64,000 nucleotides of DNA from Erythrobacter mangrovi (GCF_013260645.1 NZ_CP053921.1:2715289-2779288), one strand, 5' to 3'; counted from the first letter of the stretch, positions 52,508 to 62,784 are shown. The notes: generated by a model not told the origin, from the sequence alone. Numbers and translations: made by a program.

Positions 52508-53674
52508 ATGGCAACGCAGAGGATCGAGGAAGTCGCGGGTGACCCGCTTGACGGGTGGAGCCTGCCGGCCTGGACCTACCACGACGAGGAATTCTACCGC
52601 CTCGAACTCGACCGCGTGTTCCGGCCGAGTTGGCAAGTCGTCTGCCATGAAAGCGACGTCCCCAACCACGGAGATTGGCACACGCTCGACTATTGCGGAG
52701 AGAGCGTGATCGTGGTGCGCGGGAAGGACGATGTCCTGCGTGCTTTCACCAATGTCTGCCGCCACCGCGGATCGCGACTGGTCGACGGCGCGGTGGGCTG
52801 CGCGAAGAAGCTTGTGTGCCCCTATCACGCATGGACCTATGACCTCGACGGTCGGCTGACCGGTGTGCCCGATAGCGCCAGCTATCCGACGCTCGACAAG
52901 GACCGCGCGGGGCTCGTCTCTGTCGAACTCGAAATCTGGCGCGGTTTCGTCTTCGTCCGGTTGCAGGACGATGGCGGACCGAGTGTCGCCGAGATGATGG
53001 CGCCCTACGAGGCGATGGTCGAACCCTACCGGTTCGGGGAACTATCCGCCTTGGGCCGCGTCACCCTGCGGCCGCGCTCGGTCAATTGGAAGAACGTTGG
53101 CGACAACTATTCCGATGGCCTGCACATCCCGGTCGCGCATCCCGGCCTAACCCGCCTGTTCGGCAAGAGCTACGGCGTCGAGGCGGAGGCGAATGTCGAC
53201 CGCATGTGGGGCGATATGGTCGACCGCGAGAGCGCCAACTGGTCCGAGCGCATGTACCAGAAACTGCTTCCGCCGGTGCCGCACTTGCCCGAGCAGAGCC
53301 AGCGCCACTGGCTCTATTTCAAGCTGTGGCCGAACGTCGCCTTCGACATCTATCCCGACCAGGTCGATTTCATGCAGTGGCTGCCGACCGGTCCCACGAC
53401 CTGCCTGATCCGCGAGATCAGCTATGTCCTGCCCGATGATCGCCGCGAGATGCGCGCCGCGCGCTACTGCAACTGGCGTATCAACCGGCAGGTCAATGCA
53501 GAGGATACTGCCCTGATCACCCGCGTGCAGGACGGCATGGCATCGCGCAGCTTCTCGATGGGCCCGCTCTCCGACAAGGAGGTGTGTCTCAAGCACTTCT
53601 GCAAGCGCATGCGCGAAATCATTCCCGAGGCACGTCTCGAACAGCAACCCCCTGTTGGCTGGAGCCGGGGCTAG
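52508..53674 (+). CDS. Rieske non-haem iron oxygenase, alpha subunit
   Basis: The start is ATG 52508 behind AAGGAGCAGG; 388 residues. NVCRHRGSRL and KLVCPYHAWTYD supply the Rieske [2Fe-2S] ligands (Cys84, His86, Cys104, His107). NVGDNYSDGLHIPVAHPG supplies the mononuclear iron site (His206, His211, with Asp/Asn199-200 bridging). The sequence resembles choline, carnitine or stachydrine type demethylases/monooxygenases rather than naphthalene dioxygenases. A ferredoxin reductase partner is not in the window. As first gene after the operator it probably starts degradation of the imported substrate. Confidence 0.9.
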   Translation: MATQRIEEVAGDPLDGWSLPAWTYHDEEFYRLELDRVFRPSWQVVCHESDVPNHGDWHTLDYCGESVIVVRGKDDVLRAFTNVCRHRGSRLVDGAVGCAKKLVCPYHAWTYDLDGRLTGVPDSASYPTLDKDRAGLVSVELEIWRGFVFVRLQDDGGPSVAEMMAPYEAMVEPYRFGELSALGRVTLRPRSVNWKNVGDNYSDGLHIPVAHPGLTRLFGKSYGVEAEANVDRMWGDMVDRESANWSERMYQKLLPPVPHLPEQSQRHWLYFKLWPNVAFDIYPDQVDFMQWLPTGPTTCLIREISYVLPDDRREMRAARYCNWRINRQVNAEDTALITRVQDGMASRSFSMGPLSDKEVCLKHFCKRMREIIPEARLEQQPPVGWSRG

Positions 53675-53679
53675 CTGCA

Positions 53680-54900
53680 ATGGGCAAGGTGCTCCCCGTC
53701 GTAATCGTCGGTGGCGGTCCGGCCGGGATGATTGCCGGCCTGCTGCTGGCTCGAGCCGGGGTCCAAGTTACGGTGCTGGAAAAGCATGCGGACTTCCTGC
53801 GCGATTTTCGCGGCGACACGGTCCATCCCTCGACGCTGGAATTGTTCCACGAGCTTGGCCTGCTCGACGAGCTGCTGTGCCTGCCGCACTCGCGTCTGGA
53901 CACCGCCACGCTCGACCTGCTCGGCAAACGGTATACGATCGGGTCGCTCAGGCATCTGCCCGTAGCCGCACCGTATATCGCGATGATGCCCCAGTGGGAT
54001 CTGCTCGACTTCATCGCGCGCCACGCTGCCCGCTTCTCGACTTTCGACCTGCGCATGTCGACCGAAGCTGTCGGTGTCACCAGCAATGCTTCGGGCCGGA
54101 TCGATGGAGTTACGCTGGCCGGTGGCGGAGCGATTCCTGCACGCCTCGTCATCGCGGCCGATGGCCGCCGTTCGGTCCTGCGCGAGGCCGCAGCCCTGCC
54201 GCTCGAAGACCTGGGCGCGCCGATGGACGTGCTGTGGTTTCGCGTTCCAATGCCCGAAACCGGTGAGAGTGCCGATGTACCGCTGGGTACGATCAATCGG
54301 CAGGCGATGATCGTCGCGATTCCCCGCACTGGTTATTGGCAATGTGCACGCATTATCGAGAAGGGGGCCTTTCCCGCCATCGAGGCGCGCGGGATCGAGG
54401 CCTTCCGCCGCAGCACAGTGGCGGTCGTCCCCGGCCTCGCCGCGAGCATCGAGTCCATCCGCAGCTTCGATGACGTCAAGCTGCTGTCGGTCTCGCTCGA
54501 CCGGCTAACGCGTTGGTGGTGTCCCGGTCTGCTCGCCATTGGCGACGCTGCCCACGCGATGTCGCCGGTCGGCGGGGTTGGCATCAACGTGGCGGTCCAG
54601 GACGCAGTTGCCGCAGCCAACATACTTGCCGCACCACTCGCCGCCGGAGAGGATCCCGACCCGCTCCTGGCGAAGGTCCAGGAAAGGCGCTGGTCGGCGG
54701 TGGTGCGCATGCAAGCTCTCCAGCGCGCGGCCCATAGGCGCGTTATTGCGCCCATGCTGCGCGGGGCCGTGAATCAGGTTCCGCTGGCTGTGCGGATGCT
54801 CAATGCCATACCGCTGTTGAGGCGCATTCCGGGCCGGATCATCGGCCTCGGTTTTGGCCGACAGCACATCCAATCCCCTCTCGCGAAAGAGTTTGCATGA
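53680..54900 (+). CDS. FAD-dependent monooxygenase, PHBH/UbiH type
   Basis: The start is ATG 53680, five bases after the Rieske stop; 406 residues. VVIVGGGPAGMIAGLLLARA is the FAD turn, ARLVIAADGRRSVLREAA the DG motif, and PGLLAIGDAAHAMSPVGGVG the GD motif with the DAAHxxxP flavin loop. FRGDTVHPSTLELFHELGLL is as in class A hydroxylases. It hydroxylates an aromatic or related ring using NAD(P)H and oxygen. It overlaps the next gene by four bases. Confidence 0.87.
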   Translation: MGKVLPVVIVGGGPAGMIAGLLLARAGVQVTVLEKHADFLRDFRGDTVHPSTLELFHELGLLDELLCLPHSRLDTATLDLLGKRYTIGSLRHLPVAAPYIAMMPQWDLLDFIARHAARFSTFDLRMSTEAVGVTSNASGRIDGVTLAGGGAIPARLVIAADGRRSVLREAAALPLEDLGAPMDVLWFRVPMPETGESADVPLGTINRQAMIVAIPRTGYWQCARIIEKGAFPAIEARGIEAFRRSTVAVVPGLAASIESIRSFDDVKLLSVSLDRLTRWWCPGLLAIGDAAHAMSPVGGVGINVAVQDAVAAANILAAPLAAGEDPDPLLAKVQERRWSAVVRMQALQRAAHRRVIAPMLRGAVNQVPLAVRMLNAIPLLRRIPGRIIGLGFGRQHIQSPLAKEFA

Positions 54901-56504
54901 CCAAGCAATACGACGCCGTGATCATCGGTGCGGGCCACAACGGGCTCGTCTGTGCTTTCTATCTGGCCCAGGCAGGGCTCAAGGTTCGCATTGTCGAGCG
55001 GCGCGATGTCGTCGGCGGCGCGGCGGTGACCGAGGAGTTCCACCCCGGATTCCGCAATTCGGTGGCGAGCTATACCGTCAGCCTGCTCCAGCCCAAGGTC
55101 ATCCGCGACATGCGGCTGCACGACCATGGCTATCGCGTGATCGAGCGGCCGATCTCGAATTTCCTGCCCCAGGAAGACGGCGGCTATCTCAAGCTCGGTG
55201 GCGGGCTCGAGCGCACGCAGGCCGAATTCCGCAAGTTCTCTGACCGCGACGCCGACGCGTTGCCCGCCTATTACGACGCGCTTGAAGGCGTGGCCGAGGT
55301 GCTGCGCGACCTCGCGCTAAAGTCGCCGCCGAATGTCGGCGAAGGGTTGCGCACGCTGCTGGCCGGTGCCTCGCAAGGCTGGGGCATGGCCAAGCTGGGG
55401 CTGGAAGCGAAGCGCGATATCCTCGATCTCTTCACCAAGTCGGCGACCAGCTTCCTAGGCCAATGGTTCGAGAGCGAAGCGGTCAAGGCCGCCTTCGGCT
55501 TCGATGCCGTTGTCGGCAATTACGCTTCACCCGATACGCCCGGCAGCGCCTATGTCCTGTTGCATCACGTCTTTGGCGAGGTGAACGGCAAGAAGGGCGC
55601 CTGGGGGCACTCGATCGGCGGCATGGGCACGATCACCCAGATCATGGCCGACGTCTGTCGTCAGTGCGGGGTCGAGATCAGCCTCGAAGCGCCGGTTGCC
55701 GAAGTATTGGTCGACGGCGATGCGGTTGCCGGGGTCAAGCTTGAGAGCGGCGAGGAGATCGCGGCCAAGCGCGTGATCGCCAATGTCGGGCCCAAATTGC
55801 TCTACGGCAAGATGCTCGACGAGAGCCACCAGCCTGACGATTTCCGCCGCCGGATGCGTGGCTTCAAAGCTGGTGGGGGCACCTTCCGCATAAATGTGGC
55901 GCTGAGCGAGCTGCCTAAGTTTACCTGCCTGCCCGAGCCGGGCGAACATCACCAATCGGGGATCATCCTGGCGCCCACGCTCGACTACATGGACAAGGCC
56001 TTCCTCGACGCGAAGGCGCATGGCTGGTCGAAGAAGCCGATCGTCGAAATGCTGATTCCCAGCACAGTCGATGACAGCCTCGCCCCCGAAGGGCAGCATG
56101 TCGCCAGCCTGTTCTGCCAGCAATTTGCGCCGGAACTGCCTGATGGTCGCGACTGGGACGACGAAGAAAATGCCGCCGCCGATACGATCATCGACACGGT
56201 GGAGGCGCACGCGCCCGGTTTCCGCGCCTCGATCCTGGGGCGGCAGGTGCTCAGCCCCAAGGGCCTCTACAAGAAGTTCGGCCTGGTCGGCGGCGATATC
56301 ATGCATGGGCACATGAGCCTCGACCAGCTGTGGTCGGCACGTCCGGTCTTGGGCAACGGCGCCTATCGCGGGCCGGTCAAGGGGCTCTACATGTGCGGTG
56401 CCGGCACCCATCCCGGCGGTGGGGTTACCGGTGCGCCCGGCCACAACTGCGCGCGCGAAGTCATTTTCGATCGCGGCAACTGGCGCCGTTTTTCCACGAT
56501 TTAG
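54897..56504 (+). CDS. Phytoene-desaturase-like FAD oxidoreductase
   Basis: A 535-residue protein coupled by ATGA to the preceding flavoenzyme. DAVIIGAGHNGLVCAFYLAQ is the FAD turn typical of COG1233 proteins, VVGGAAVTEEFHPGFRNSVA follows, and GLYMCGAGTHPGGGVTGAPG is the C-terminal flavin motif. This branch includes carotenoid desaturases and isomerases and also amine or alcohol oxidases such as pyridine nucleotide-disulfide oxidase 2-like proteins. No other carotenoid gene is present, so a catabolic oxidation or desaturation is more likely than pigment synthesis. Confidence 0.85.
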   Translation: MTKQYDAVIIGAGHNGLVCAFYLAQAGLKVRIVERRDVVGGAAVTEEFHPGFRNSVASYTVSLLQPKVIRDMRLHDHGYRVIERPISNFLPQEDGGYLKLGGGLERTQAEFRKFSDRDADALPAYYDALEGVAEVLRDLALKSPPNVGEGLRTLLAGASQGWGMAKLGLEAKRDILDLFTKSATSFLGQWFESEAVKAAFGFDAVVGNYASPDTPGSAYVLLHHVFGEVNGKKGAWGHSIGGMGTITQIMADVCRQCGVEISLEAPVAEVLVDGDAVAGVKLESGEEIAAKRVIANVGPKLLYGKMLDESHQPDDFRRRMRGFKAGGGTFRINVALSELPKFTCLPEPGEHHQSGIILAPTLDYMDKAFLDAKAHGWSKKPIVEMLIPSTVDDSLAPEGQHVASLFCQQFAPELPDGRDWDDEENAAADTIIDTVEAHAPGFRASILGRQVLSPKGLYKKFGLVGGDIMHGHMSLDQLWSARPVLGNGAYRGPVKGLYMCGAGTHPGGGVTGAPGHNCAREVIFDRGNWRRFSTI

Positions 56505-56566
56505 CCCCTTCGACGGCACCGCTAGCGGTGCTACGCCTACCTGAAACCGAGAGAGGATTCCCGACC

Positions 56567-57964
56567 ATGCGTGCCACCCTGATTGCTGCCAGCCTGATCG
56601 CCGTCGCTGCCGCAACGCCTGCCGTTGCCAAGAGCACGCCGGCGGCCGTGCAGCAGGTGATCGACCTGTCGAAGCAGGCAATTGGCATGAGGTCGGTCCG
56701 GGGTGAGGGGAACGAAACCGGCAAGGTCGCCGAGCTGTTCCGCGACACTCTGGTCAAGGCAGGCTGGTCTCCGGACGAAATCGAGATCGTGCCGGTCGAC
56801 GACACGGCATATCTGATCGCGACCTGGCAAGGCAGCGATCCCACGCTGGGCCCGATCGTCATCTCCGCGCATATGGACGTGGTCGAGGCCAAGCCCGAGG
56901 ATTGGGAGCGCGATCCCTTCACCGCGGTCGTCGAGAATGGCTACCTCTTCGGACGGGGCGCCAGCGATACCAAGTTTGACGCCGTGCAGGCGATGGTTTC
57001 GGTGATCGAGCTGCGCAAGCAAGGCTTCAAGCCCAAGCGCAGCATCGTCCTTGCCTATTCTGGCGATGAAGAGACGACGATGATCACCTCCAAGATGATC
57101 GCCGAGCGGCTGAAGAATGCCAGGCTGGTGCTCAACGTCGACGGAGCTTCGGGCTCGCTCGATGAGGAGACAGGCAAGCCCGCCTATTGGAGCTGGCAGG
57201 GGGCGGAGAAGACCTACGGCGACTTCAAGCTGGAAGTGACCAATCCGGGCGGCCACAGTTCCACCCCGCGCGACGAGAACGCCATTGCGCAACTGGGTGC
57301 TGCGCTCGCACGGATCAATGCCTACCGGTTCCAGCCTGAAGTGAACGACATCACCCGCGACTATTTCACCAAGGCCGCCGATTTCGAGGGCGATCCCCTG
57401 TTGGCTGCTGCCATGCGTGCCTTCGCCAAGGATCCGACCGACAAGGCGGCGATTGCGGTGCTCCGCGGCAATCCGGCCTATATCGGCAAGATCGGCACCA
57501 CCTGCGTACCGACGATGATCGAGGGCGGCCACGGGCTCAACGCACTGCCGCAGCGCGCCACCGGCTACGTCAATTGTCGCATATTCCCGGGCCATTCGAA
57601 GGCCTCGATTATCGCCGAACTCAAGAGTGTCGCTGACGAGCCTGCGTTGACGATCGAGGAGATCAATGCGGAGTATGTCGTGGAGGCCGATGCTTCGCCT
57701 TACGACAAGACCTTCGTCGACGCGGCGACCAAGGCTGTCCGCGCGGCATTCGGCAATGTCCCGATCATTGCTTCGCAGGCGTCGGGTGCATCGGATTCGA
57801 TGTGGTATCGCGCACTGGGCGTGCCCAGCTACGGCGCCAGCGGCACCTTCACCAAGGACAGCGACGATTATTCGCACGGCCTCAATGAGCGCATGCCGAT
57901 CGGCAATATCGACAAGAGCATAGATTATTATCACGTGCTGCTGACTGAACTGGCCTCGAAATGA
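56567..57964 (+). CDS. Exported M20-family metallohydrolase
   Basis: The start is ATG 56567 with GAGAGAGG upstream; 465 residues. The signal peptide spans residues 1-22 (LIAASLIAVAAATPAVA). IVISAHMDVVEAKPEDWERD has the first zinc His and catalytic Asp, YLFGRGASDTKFD the bridging Asp, YSGDEETTM the catalytic Glu pair, and GGHSSTPRDENAI the dimerisation-domain motif. M20 enzymes cleave peptides or N-acyl amino acids. Being exported, it may release the substrate from an amide conjugate in the periplasm before uptake. It overlaps the next gene by ATGA. Confidence 0.88.
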   Translation: MRATLIAASLIAVAAATPAVAKSTPAAVQQVIDLSKQAIGMRSVRGEGNETGKVAELFRDTLVKAGWSPDEIEIVPVDDTAYLIATWQGSDPTLGPIVISAHMDVVEAKPEDWERDPFTAVVENGYLFGRGASDTKFDAVQAMVSVIELRKQGFKPKRSIVLAYSGDEETTMITSKMIAERLKNARLVLNVDGASGSLDEETGKPAYWSWQGAEKTYGDFKLEVTNPGGHSSTPRDENAIAQLGAALARINAYRFQPEVNDITRDYFTKAADFEGDPLLAAAMRAFAKDPTDKAAIAVLRGNPAYIGKIGTTCVPTMIEGGHGLNALPQRATGYVNCRIFPGHSKASIIAELKSVADEPALTIEEINAEYVVEADASPYDKTFVDAATKAVRAAFGNVPIIASQASGASDSMWYRALGVPSYGASGTFTKDSDDYSHGLNERMPIGNIDKSIDYYHVLLTELASK

Positions 57965-59226
57965 GGGCGCTCGCGCTCGCCGCGGCACTCGTTGCCACGC
58001 CCGCCTCGGCCGGATCGCTCTATGTCGAGGCGGGGAAACTGCTCGATGTCGAGACGGGCGTCGTCGCACATGGGCAATGCATCCTGGTCGAGGGTGAGAA
58101 GGTTGCTCGAATCGAGCCTTGCGGCACGACTCCCGACGGGGCGGAGCGGGTCGATTGGTCGGCCTATACCGTCCTGCCCGGCCTGATCGATCTCCACACA
58201 CACCTGGCCGATGCGGGGCAGGACGCCGATGTCGCGCTGCCGCTCAAGACCTCGCCCCAGCTCACTGCGTTGAACGGCGCACACAATGCGAAGATCACGC
58301 TTGAGGCGGGTTTCACCACGGTGCGCGATGTTGGCACCTATCGCGGCCTGACCGACGTGGCGCTGCGCGATGCGATCGATCGCGGGCTGGTACCGGGTCC
58401 GCGCATGTTCGTGGCGGGAGCCTATCTGACCCATCCGGGCGGCGGTGGCGAATTGAACGGCGTGGTGCCCAACGATCAACTGCCCATCGATATGCGGCTT
58501 GGCGTGCTGACCGGTTCCGCCGAAGCAGCTGAGAAAGCGACATTCCTGTTCGATAACGGGGTCGACTTCCTCAAGATCCTCGCCACCGGCGCAGTGCTGG
58601 CGATCGGTACCGAGCCCGGCGAACCCGAGGTGACCGAGGATGAGATGCGCGCGGCTATCGCGGTCGCTGAAGCGCGTGGTTCTTACGCCACCGCGCATGC
58701 GCATGGTGCTGAAGGGATCAAGGCTGCCATTCGCGCCGGCGTGCGCAGTATCGAGCATGCCAGCCTGATCGACGAGGAAGGCCTGCGGATGGCCCGGGAT
58801 CACGGCGTCTGGCTGGTGATGGACGTCTTCAACGGTGACTGGATCGACGAGGTTGGCACGCGTGAAGGCTGGCCCGAAGAATATCTGCGCAAGAACCGCG
58901 AGACGACGCAGATCCAGCGCGACAATTTCCGCCGCGCGGTCGAACTCGGCGTGCCGCTCGCCTTCGGTAGCGACAGCGGAGTCTATCCGCACGGGATCAA
59001 TGCGCGCCAGTTCGCCTATATGGTCGCCAATGGCATGACGCCTGCGCAGGCGATCCGCGCCGCCACGCTGAGTGCGGCGACGGTGGTTGGGCATGCGGAC
59101 ATGCTTGGCTCGATCGCGCCGGGCAAGTTCGCCGACATGATCGCGGTAGAGGGCGACCCACTGGCCAACGTGCGCGTACTGGAAAGCGTGGCGCATGTGA
59201 TGAAGGGTGGCGCGCTGGTAAAGTAG
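57961..59226 (+). CDS. Exported amidohydrolase
   Basis: ATG 57961 overlaps the M20 stop; 421 residues. RALALAAALVATPASAGS is a short signal peptide. TVLPGLIDLHTHLAD has the HxH metal pair, VDFLKILATGAV the carbamylated-Lys region, RSIEHASLID a His ligand, and LAFGSDSGVYPHG the Asp. It belongs to the imidazolonepropionase/Xaa-Pro dipeptidase-like amidohydrolases and is a distant relative of the gene at 37.7-39.2 kb. With the M20 enzyme it forms a pair of periplasmic amide-bond hydrolases. Confidence 0.88.
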   Translation: MRALALAAALVATPASAGSLYVEAGKLLDVETGVVAHGQCILVEGEKVARIEPCGTTPDGAERVDWSAYTVLPGLIDLHTHLADAGQDADVALPLKTSPQLTALNGAHNAKITLEAGFTTVRDVGTYRGLTDVALRDAIDRGLVPGPRMFVAGAYLTHPGGGGELNGVVPNDQLPIDMRLGVLTGSAEAAEKATFLFDNGVDFLKILATGAVLAIGTEPGEPEVTEDEMRAAIAVAEARGSYATAHAHGAEGIKAAIRAGVRSIEHASLIDEEGLRMARDHGVWLVMDVFNGDWIDEVGTREGWPEEYLRKNRETTQIQRDNFRRAVELGVPLAFGSDSGVYPHGINARQFAYMVANGMTPAQAIRAATLSAATVVGHADMLGSIAPGKFADMIAVEGDPLANVRVLESVAHVMKGGALVK

Positions 59227-59298
59227 CCGCCCTGGCCCTTGCAATCGTCGCGCAAAAGCTGTGTGGCATCGGGCAAGAGCTGGAGAGAGGTTCTCGCG

Positions 59299-60168
59299 AT
59301 GAAGATGCGGTCATGGCTGTTCGCCCCCGGCGACAGTGAGCGGAAGATGCAGAAGGCGGTGGAGGGCGCCGCCGACGTGGTCATCTTCGATCTCGAAGAT
59401 GCTGTCGCTACCGACAACAAGCCGGCCGCGCGCGCGTTGATCCGCAGCTTTCTCGACGCCAACCCTGCCGCGCGCAGCCGCATCTTCGTGCGCGTGAATC
59501 CGCTCGACGGCCCTTACACGCTGCAGGATCTTGCCGCGATCATGCCCGGCAGGCCCGGTGGGATCATGCTGCCCAAGGCCTATGGCCGGCAGGATGTCGA
59601 GGCGCTCGACAAGTACCTTTCCGCGCTAGAGGTCGCCAATGGCATCGACTGCGGTTCGACCCCGGTGATCGTGCTGCTCACCGAGGTCGCCGAATGCATG
59701 TTCCACGCCGGCGACTTCAAGGGCGCGCCGCGCCTCGTTGCGCTGACCTGGGGGGCGGAGGACCTGGCCGATTCGATCGGTGCGCAGAGCAACCGCAATC
59801 CCGATGGCAGTTTCGCCTTCACTTACGAGCTTGCCCGCAGCCTGTGCCTGCTGGGTGCGGCGACGGCGGGCGTCCCGGCGATCGAGACGATCCAGGCCGA
59901 TTTCCGTGACAGCGATGGGCTCAGGACCCGAGCGGAGGGCGTGCGCCGCGCCGGTTTCCGTGGGATGCTGGCGATCCACCCTGCACAGGTCGAGGTGATC
60001 AACGAGGCATTCACCCCCGGCGAGGACGAAATCGCCCACGCGCGCGAGATCGTCGACCTGTTCGAAGCCAATCCCGGCGCAGGGACGATCGGCTGGAAGG
60101 GCGGCATGCTCGATCGGCCGCACCTTTCGCGCGCGCGCCAGCTGCTTTCGCAGGTCGATTGGGACTGA
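59299..60168 (+). CDS. HpcH/HpaI or CitE-like aldolase/lyase
   Basis: The start is ATG 59299 (ATG 59305 possible); 289 residues. RSWLFAPGDSERKMQKAVEG is the typical CitE-like opening, ADVVIFDLEDAVATDNKPAA carries the metal-binding Asp/Glu, IFVRVNP the Arg, and FRGMLAIHPAQVEVINEAF the C-terminal CoA-binding motif. Members cleave malyl-, methylmalyl- or citramalyl-CoA type substrates, with Mg2+. Together with the following CoA transferase and MaoC hydratase it suggests the substrate ends up as a short acyl-CoA that is hydrated and split. Confidence 0.9.
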   Translation: MKMRSWLFAPGDSERKMQKAVEGAADVVIFDLEDAVATDNKPAARALIRSFLDANPAARSRIFVRVNPLDGPYTLQDLAAIMPGRPGGIMLPKAYGRQDVEALDKYLSALEVANGIDCGSTPVIVLLTEVAECMFHAGDFKGAPRLVALTWGAEDLADSIGAQSNRNPDGSFAFTYELARSLCLLGAATAGVPAIETIQADFRDSDGLRTRAEGVRRAGFRGMLAIHPAQVEVINEAFTPGEDEIAHAREIVDLFEANPGAGTIGWKGGMLDRPHLSRARQLLSQVDWD

Positions 60169-60250
60169 AGCAGAGGCGAATTCGCGTTCGCAATTGCAAC
60201 CCATCGCGCGGCTTGGCATGCAGGCCGCACGCAAAGGGAGAGATGAGCGC

Positions 60251-61339
60251 ATGACCGATTCCACAAGCAAGGGCCCGCTGACCGGGCTCAAGGTGGTCGA
60301 ATTCCAGGGTATCGGGCCGGGGCCGCACGTCGCGATGCTGCTGGCCGACATGGGTGCTGAAGTGGTGCGGATCGAGCGCGAGGGGCATGTTCCCATGAAC
60401 ACGGTGGTTGAGCGCGCGCGCCATCGCGCCGCGGTCGATCTCAAATGCGCGGACGGGATTGCCTTCGTCAAGGATGCGTTGAGCAAGGCCGATGTTCTGA
60501 TCGAGGGCTTTCGCCCGGGGGTCATGGAGCGCCTCGGACTGGGCCCGGGCGAGATGCTCGCGGCCAATCCGCGGCTGGTTTACGCCCGGATGACCGGATG
60601 GGGGCAGGAAGGTCCGCTCGCCATGGCCGCGGGGCATGATCTCAACTACATCGCGATCACCGGCGCGCTCGATGCGATCGGCAAGCGCAACGATCTGCCC
60701 GTTCCGCCGCAGAACCTCGTCGGCGATTTCGGTGGCGGTTCGATGTATTGCGCGCTCGGAATCCTCGCCGCGCTGTGGGAACGCGAGCGGAGCGGCAAGG
60801 GCCAGGTGGTCGATGCGGCCATCGTCGATGGCGTGACCAGCCTGATGAGCTTCTTCTATGGCCAACCGCACAGCGCGCTGCGCACCACCACCCGCGGGGC
60901 GGGCCTGTTGGGCGGGGCGGCACATTTCTACCGTTGCTACACGTGCAAAGATGGCAAAGAAATCAGCGTCGGCGCGATCGAACCGCAGTTCTACGCCGAA
61001 CTGCTGCAACGCGCCGATGCGCCCGAGAAGCTGCGCGAAGGCCAGATGAACCCCGCGAATTGGGATGATTATGCCGAAGACCTCGCGGCGATGTTCGCGA
61101 CGAGGACGCAGGCCGAGTGGTGCGAACTGCTCGAAGGCACCGATGCGTGCTTTGCGCCCGTGGTCCCGCTGGACGAGGCGAAGGATCATCCCCACATGAA
61201 GGCGCGCGGCGCCTTCGTCGAACACGGCGGGCGCTGGCACACCGCACCTGCCCCGCGTTTCGATCGCACGCCCGGAACCATCCGGGATAGTGCCGTGGAT
61301 GGCGAAGCAGTCGTTGAGCGCTGGTCGAAGGAAGGCTAG
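60251..61339 (+). CDS. CaiB/BaiF CoA transferase, alpha-methylacyl-CoA racemase-like
   Basis: The start is ATG 60251 with AGGGAGAGATGAG upstream; 362 residues. LKVVEFQGIGPGPHVAMLLA and LIEGFRPGVMERLGLGP are class III landmarks. GHDLNYIAITGALDAIG is characteristic of alpha-methylacyl-CoA racemases, whose catalytic His/Asp pair lies there. It therefore either racemises a 2-methyl-branched acyl-CoA or transfers CoA. It sits between the CitE-like lyase and the aldehyde dehydrogenase genes in the same direction. Confidence 0.9.
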   Translation: MTDSTSKGPLTGLKVVEFQGIGPGPHVAMLLADMGAEVVRIEREGHVPMNTVVERARHRAAVDLKCADGIAFVKDALSKADVLIEGFRPGVMERLGLGPGEMLAANPRLVYARMTGWGQEGPLAMAAGHDLNYIAITGALDAIGKRNDLPVPPQNLVGDFGGGSMYCALGILAALWERERSGKGQVVDAAIVDGVTSLMSFFYGQPHSALRTTTRGAGLLGGAAHFYRCYTCKDGKEISVGAIEPQFYAELLQRADAPEKLREGQMNPANWDDYAEDLAAMFATRTQAEWCELLEGTDACFAPVVPLDEAKDHPHMKARGAFVEHGGRWHTAPAPRFDRTPGTIRDSAVDGEAVVERWSKEG

Positions 61340-61368
61340 AGCCGCTGGCCGAGAAGGAGAGTCCCCCC

Positions 61369-62784
61369 ATGTACGAGTACACGCAGTTTTACATTGATGG
61401 CCAGTGGGTCGACCCGGTCACCCCGAACACCGTGCCGGTCGAAAATCCGGCGACCGAACAGACCATCGGCCATATCTCGCTCGGCAGCGCCGCCGATGTC
61501 GACAAGGCCGTTGCGGCGGCACGGCGTGCCTTCGAAAGCTGGCAGTTTTCGACCAAGGCCGAACGGCTCGACCTGATGCGCGCGATCCTGGCCGAGATCG
61601 ACAAGCGCAAGGAAGACCTCGCCCGCGCGGTGAGCGACGAAATGGGCGCGCCGATGAGCCTGGCCAGCGGCCCACATACCGGCCTGCTTTCGGGCCACCT
61701 CGCCACTGCCATCGGCATCCTCGAGAACTTCGAGTTCGAAAAGACCAACGGCAACACCACGCATCTCTACGAACCGATCGGCGTCGTCGGCATGATCACC
61801 CCGTGGAACTGGCCGCTTAACCAGATCGCCTGCAAGGTCTTCCCGGCGCTGGCGACCGGTAACACCATGATCCTCAAGCCGTCCGAAATCGCACCGTTCG
61901 ATGCGGCGATCTTCACCGAGATCCTGCATGCCGCGGGCGTGCCTGCAGGCGTCTTCAACCTGATCAACGGCGACGGCCCCGGTGTCGGCACTGCCATGTC
62001 TGGCCATGAGGACATCGACATGATCAGCTTCACCGGTTCGACGCGTGCCGGTATCGCCATCGCTGCCAATGCCGCCAATACGGTCAAGCGTGTGGCGCAG
62101 GAACTGGGCGGCAAGAGCCCCAACATCATCCTCGACGATAGCTCGTTCACCCGCTCGGTCGCGCGCGGTACCACCGCGATGATGGGCAATTCGGGCCAGA
62201 CCTGCACCGCGCCCAGCCGCATGTTCGTGCCCAAGGCGCGGATGGAGGAAGCCAAGGCCGCCGCCAAGGAAGCCGCCGAAAGCGTCATTCCGGGCGATCC
62301 CAAGGGCAATGCCACGATCGGCCCGGTCGTCTCCAAGGCGCAGTGGGACAAGATCCAGGGCCTGATCAACAAGGGTATCGAAGAAGGCGCGACGCTGGTC
62401 GCGGGCGGACCCGGCAAGCCCGAGGGCCTCGAAGTGGGTCACTACGTCAAGCCGACCGTCTTCGCCGATGTCACCAACGACATGACCATCGCGCAGGAAG
62501 AAATCTTCGGCCCCGTGCTCTGCATCCTTGGTTACGAGGATTACGACGACGCCGTGCGTATCGGCAACGATACCGAATACGGCCTGGCCGCGCATATCAT
62601 GGGCGAGGATACCGAGGTGGCGAAGCAGCTTGCGCGGCGTATCCGCGCAGGCCGTGTCGCGATCAACGGTGGTTACGACATGAATGCCTCGTTCGGTGGC
62701 TACAAGAAGTCGGGCAACGGCCGCGAATGGGGCGTCTTCGGCTTCCACGAGTTCCTCGAGGTCAAGTCGGTCATGGTCGCCTGA
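61369..62784 (+). CDS. NAD(P)-dependent aldehyde dehydrogenase
   Basis: A 471-residue enzyme behind [31 protein letters not shown] is the cofactor region, [20 protein letters not shown] the nicotinamide site, [13 protein letters not shown] contains the catalytic Glu, and [16 protein letters not shown] the catalytic Cys. It ends [20 protein letters not shown]. It oxidises an aldehyde to an acid, probably one released by the Rieske or amine-oxidising steps earlier in the operon. It shares one base with the next gene (TGATG). Confidence 0.95.
   Translation: MYEYTQFYIDGQWVDPVTPNTVPVENPATEQTIGHISLGSAADVDKAVAAARRAFESWQFSTKAERLDLMRAILAEIDKRKEDLARAVSDEMGAPMSLASGPHTGLLSGHLATAIGILENFEFEKTNGNTTHLYEPIGVVGMITPWNWPLNQIACKVFPALATGNTMILKPSEIAPFDAAIFTEILHAAGVPAGVFNLINGDGPGVGTAMSGHEDIDMISFTGSTRAGIAIAANAANTVKRVAQELGGKSPNIILDDSSFTRSVARGTTAMMGNSGQTCTAPSRMFVPKARMEEAKAAAKEAAESVIPGDPKGNATIGPVVSKAQWDKIQGLINKGIEEGATLVAGGPGKPEGLEVGHYVKPTVFADVTNDMTIAQEEIFGPVLCILGYEDYDDAVRIGNDTEYGLAAHIMGEDTEVAKQLARRIRAGRVAINGGYDMNASFGGYKKSGNGREWGVFGFHEFLEVKSVMVA

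Noticed and set aside
61336..62748. Minus-strand open frame of about 470 codons opposite the aldehyde dehydrogenase
   Set aside because: It is antisense to a perfect aldehyde dehydrogenase. Composition alone explains the lack of stops.
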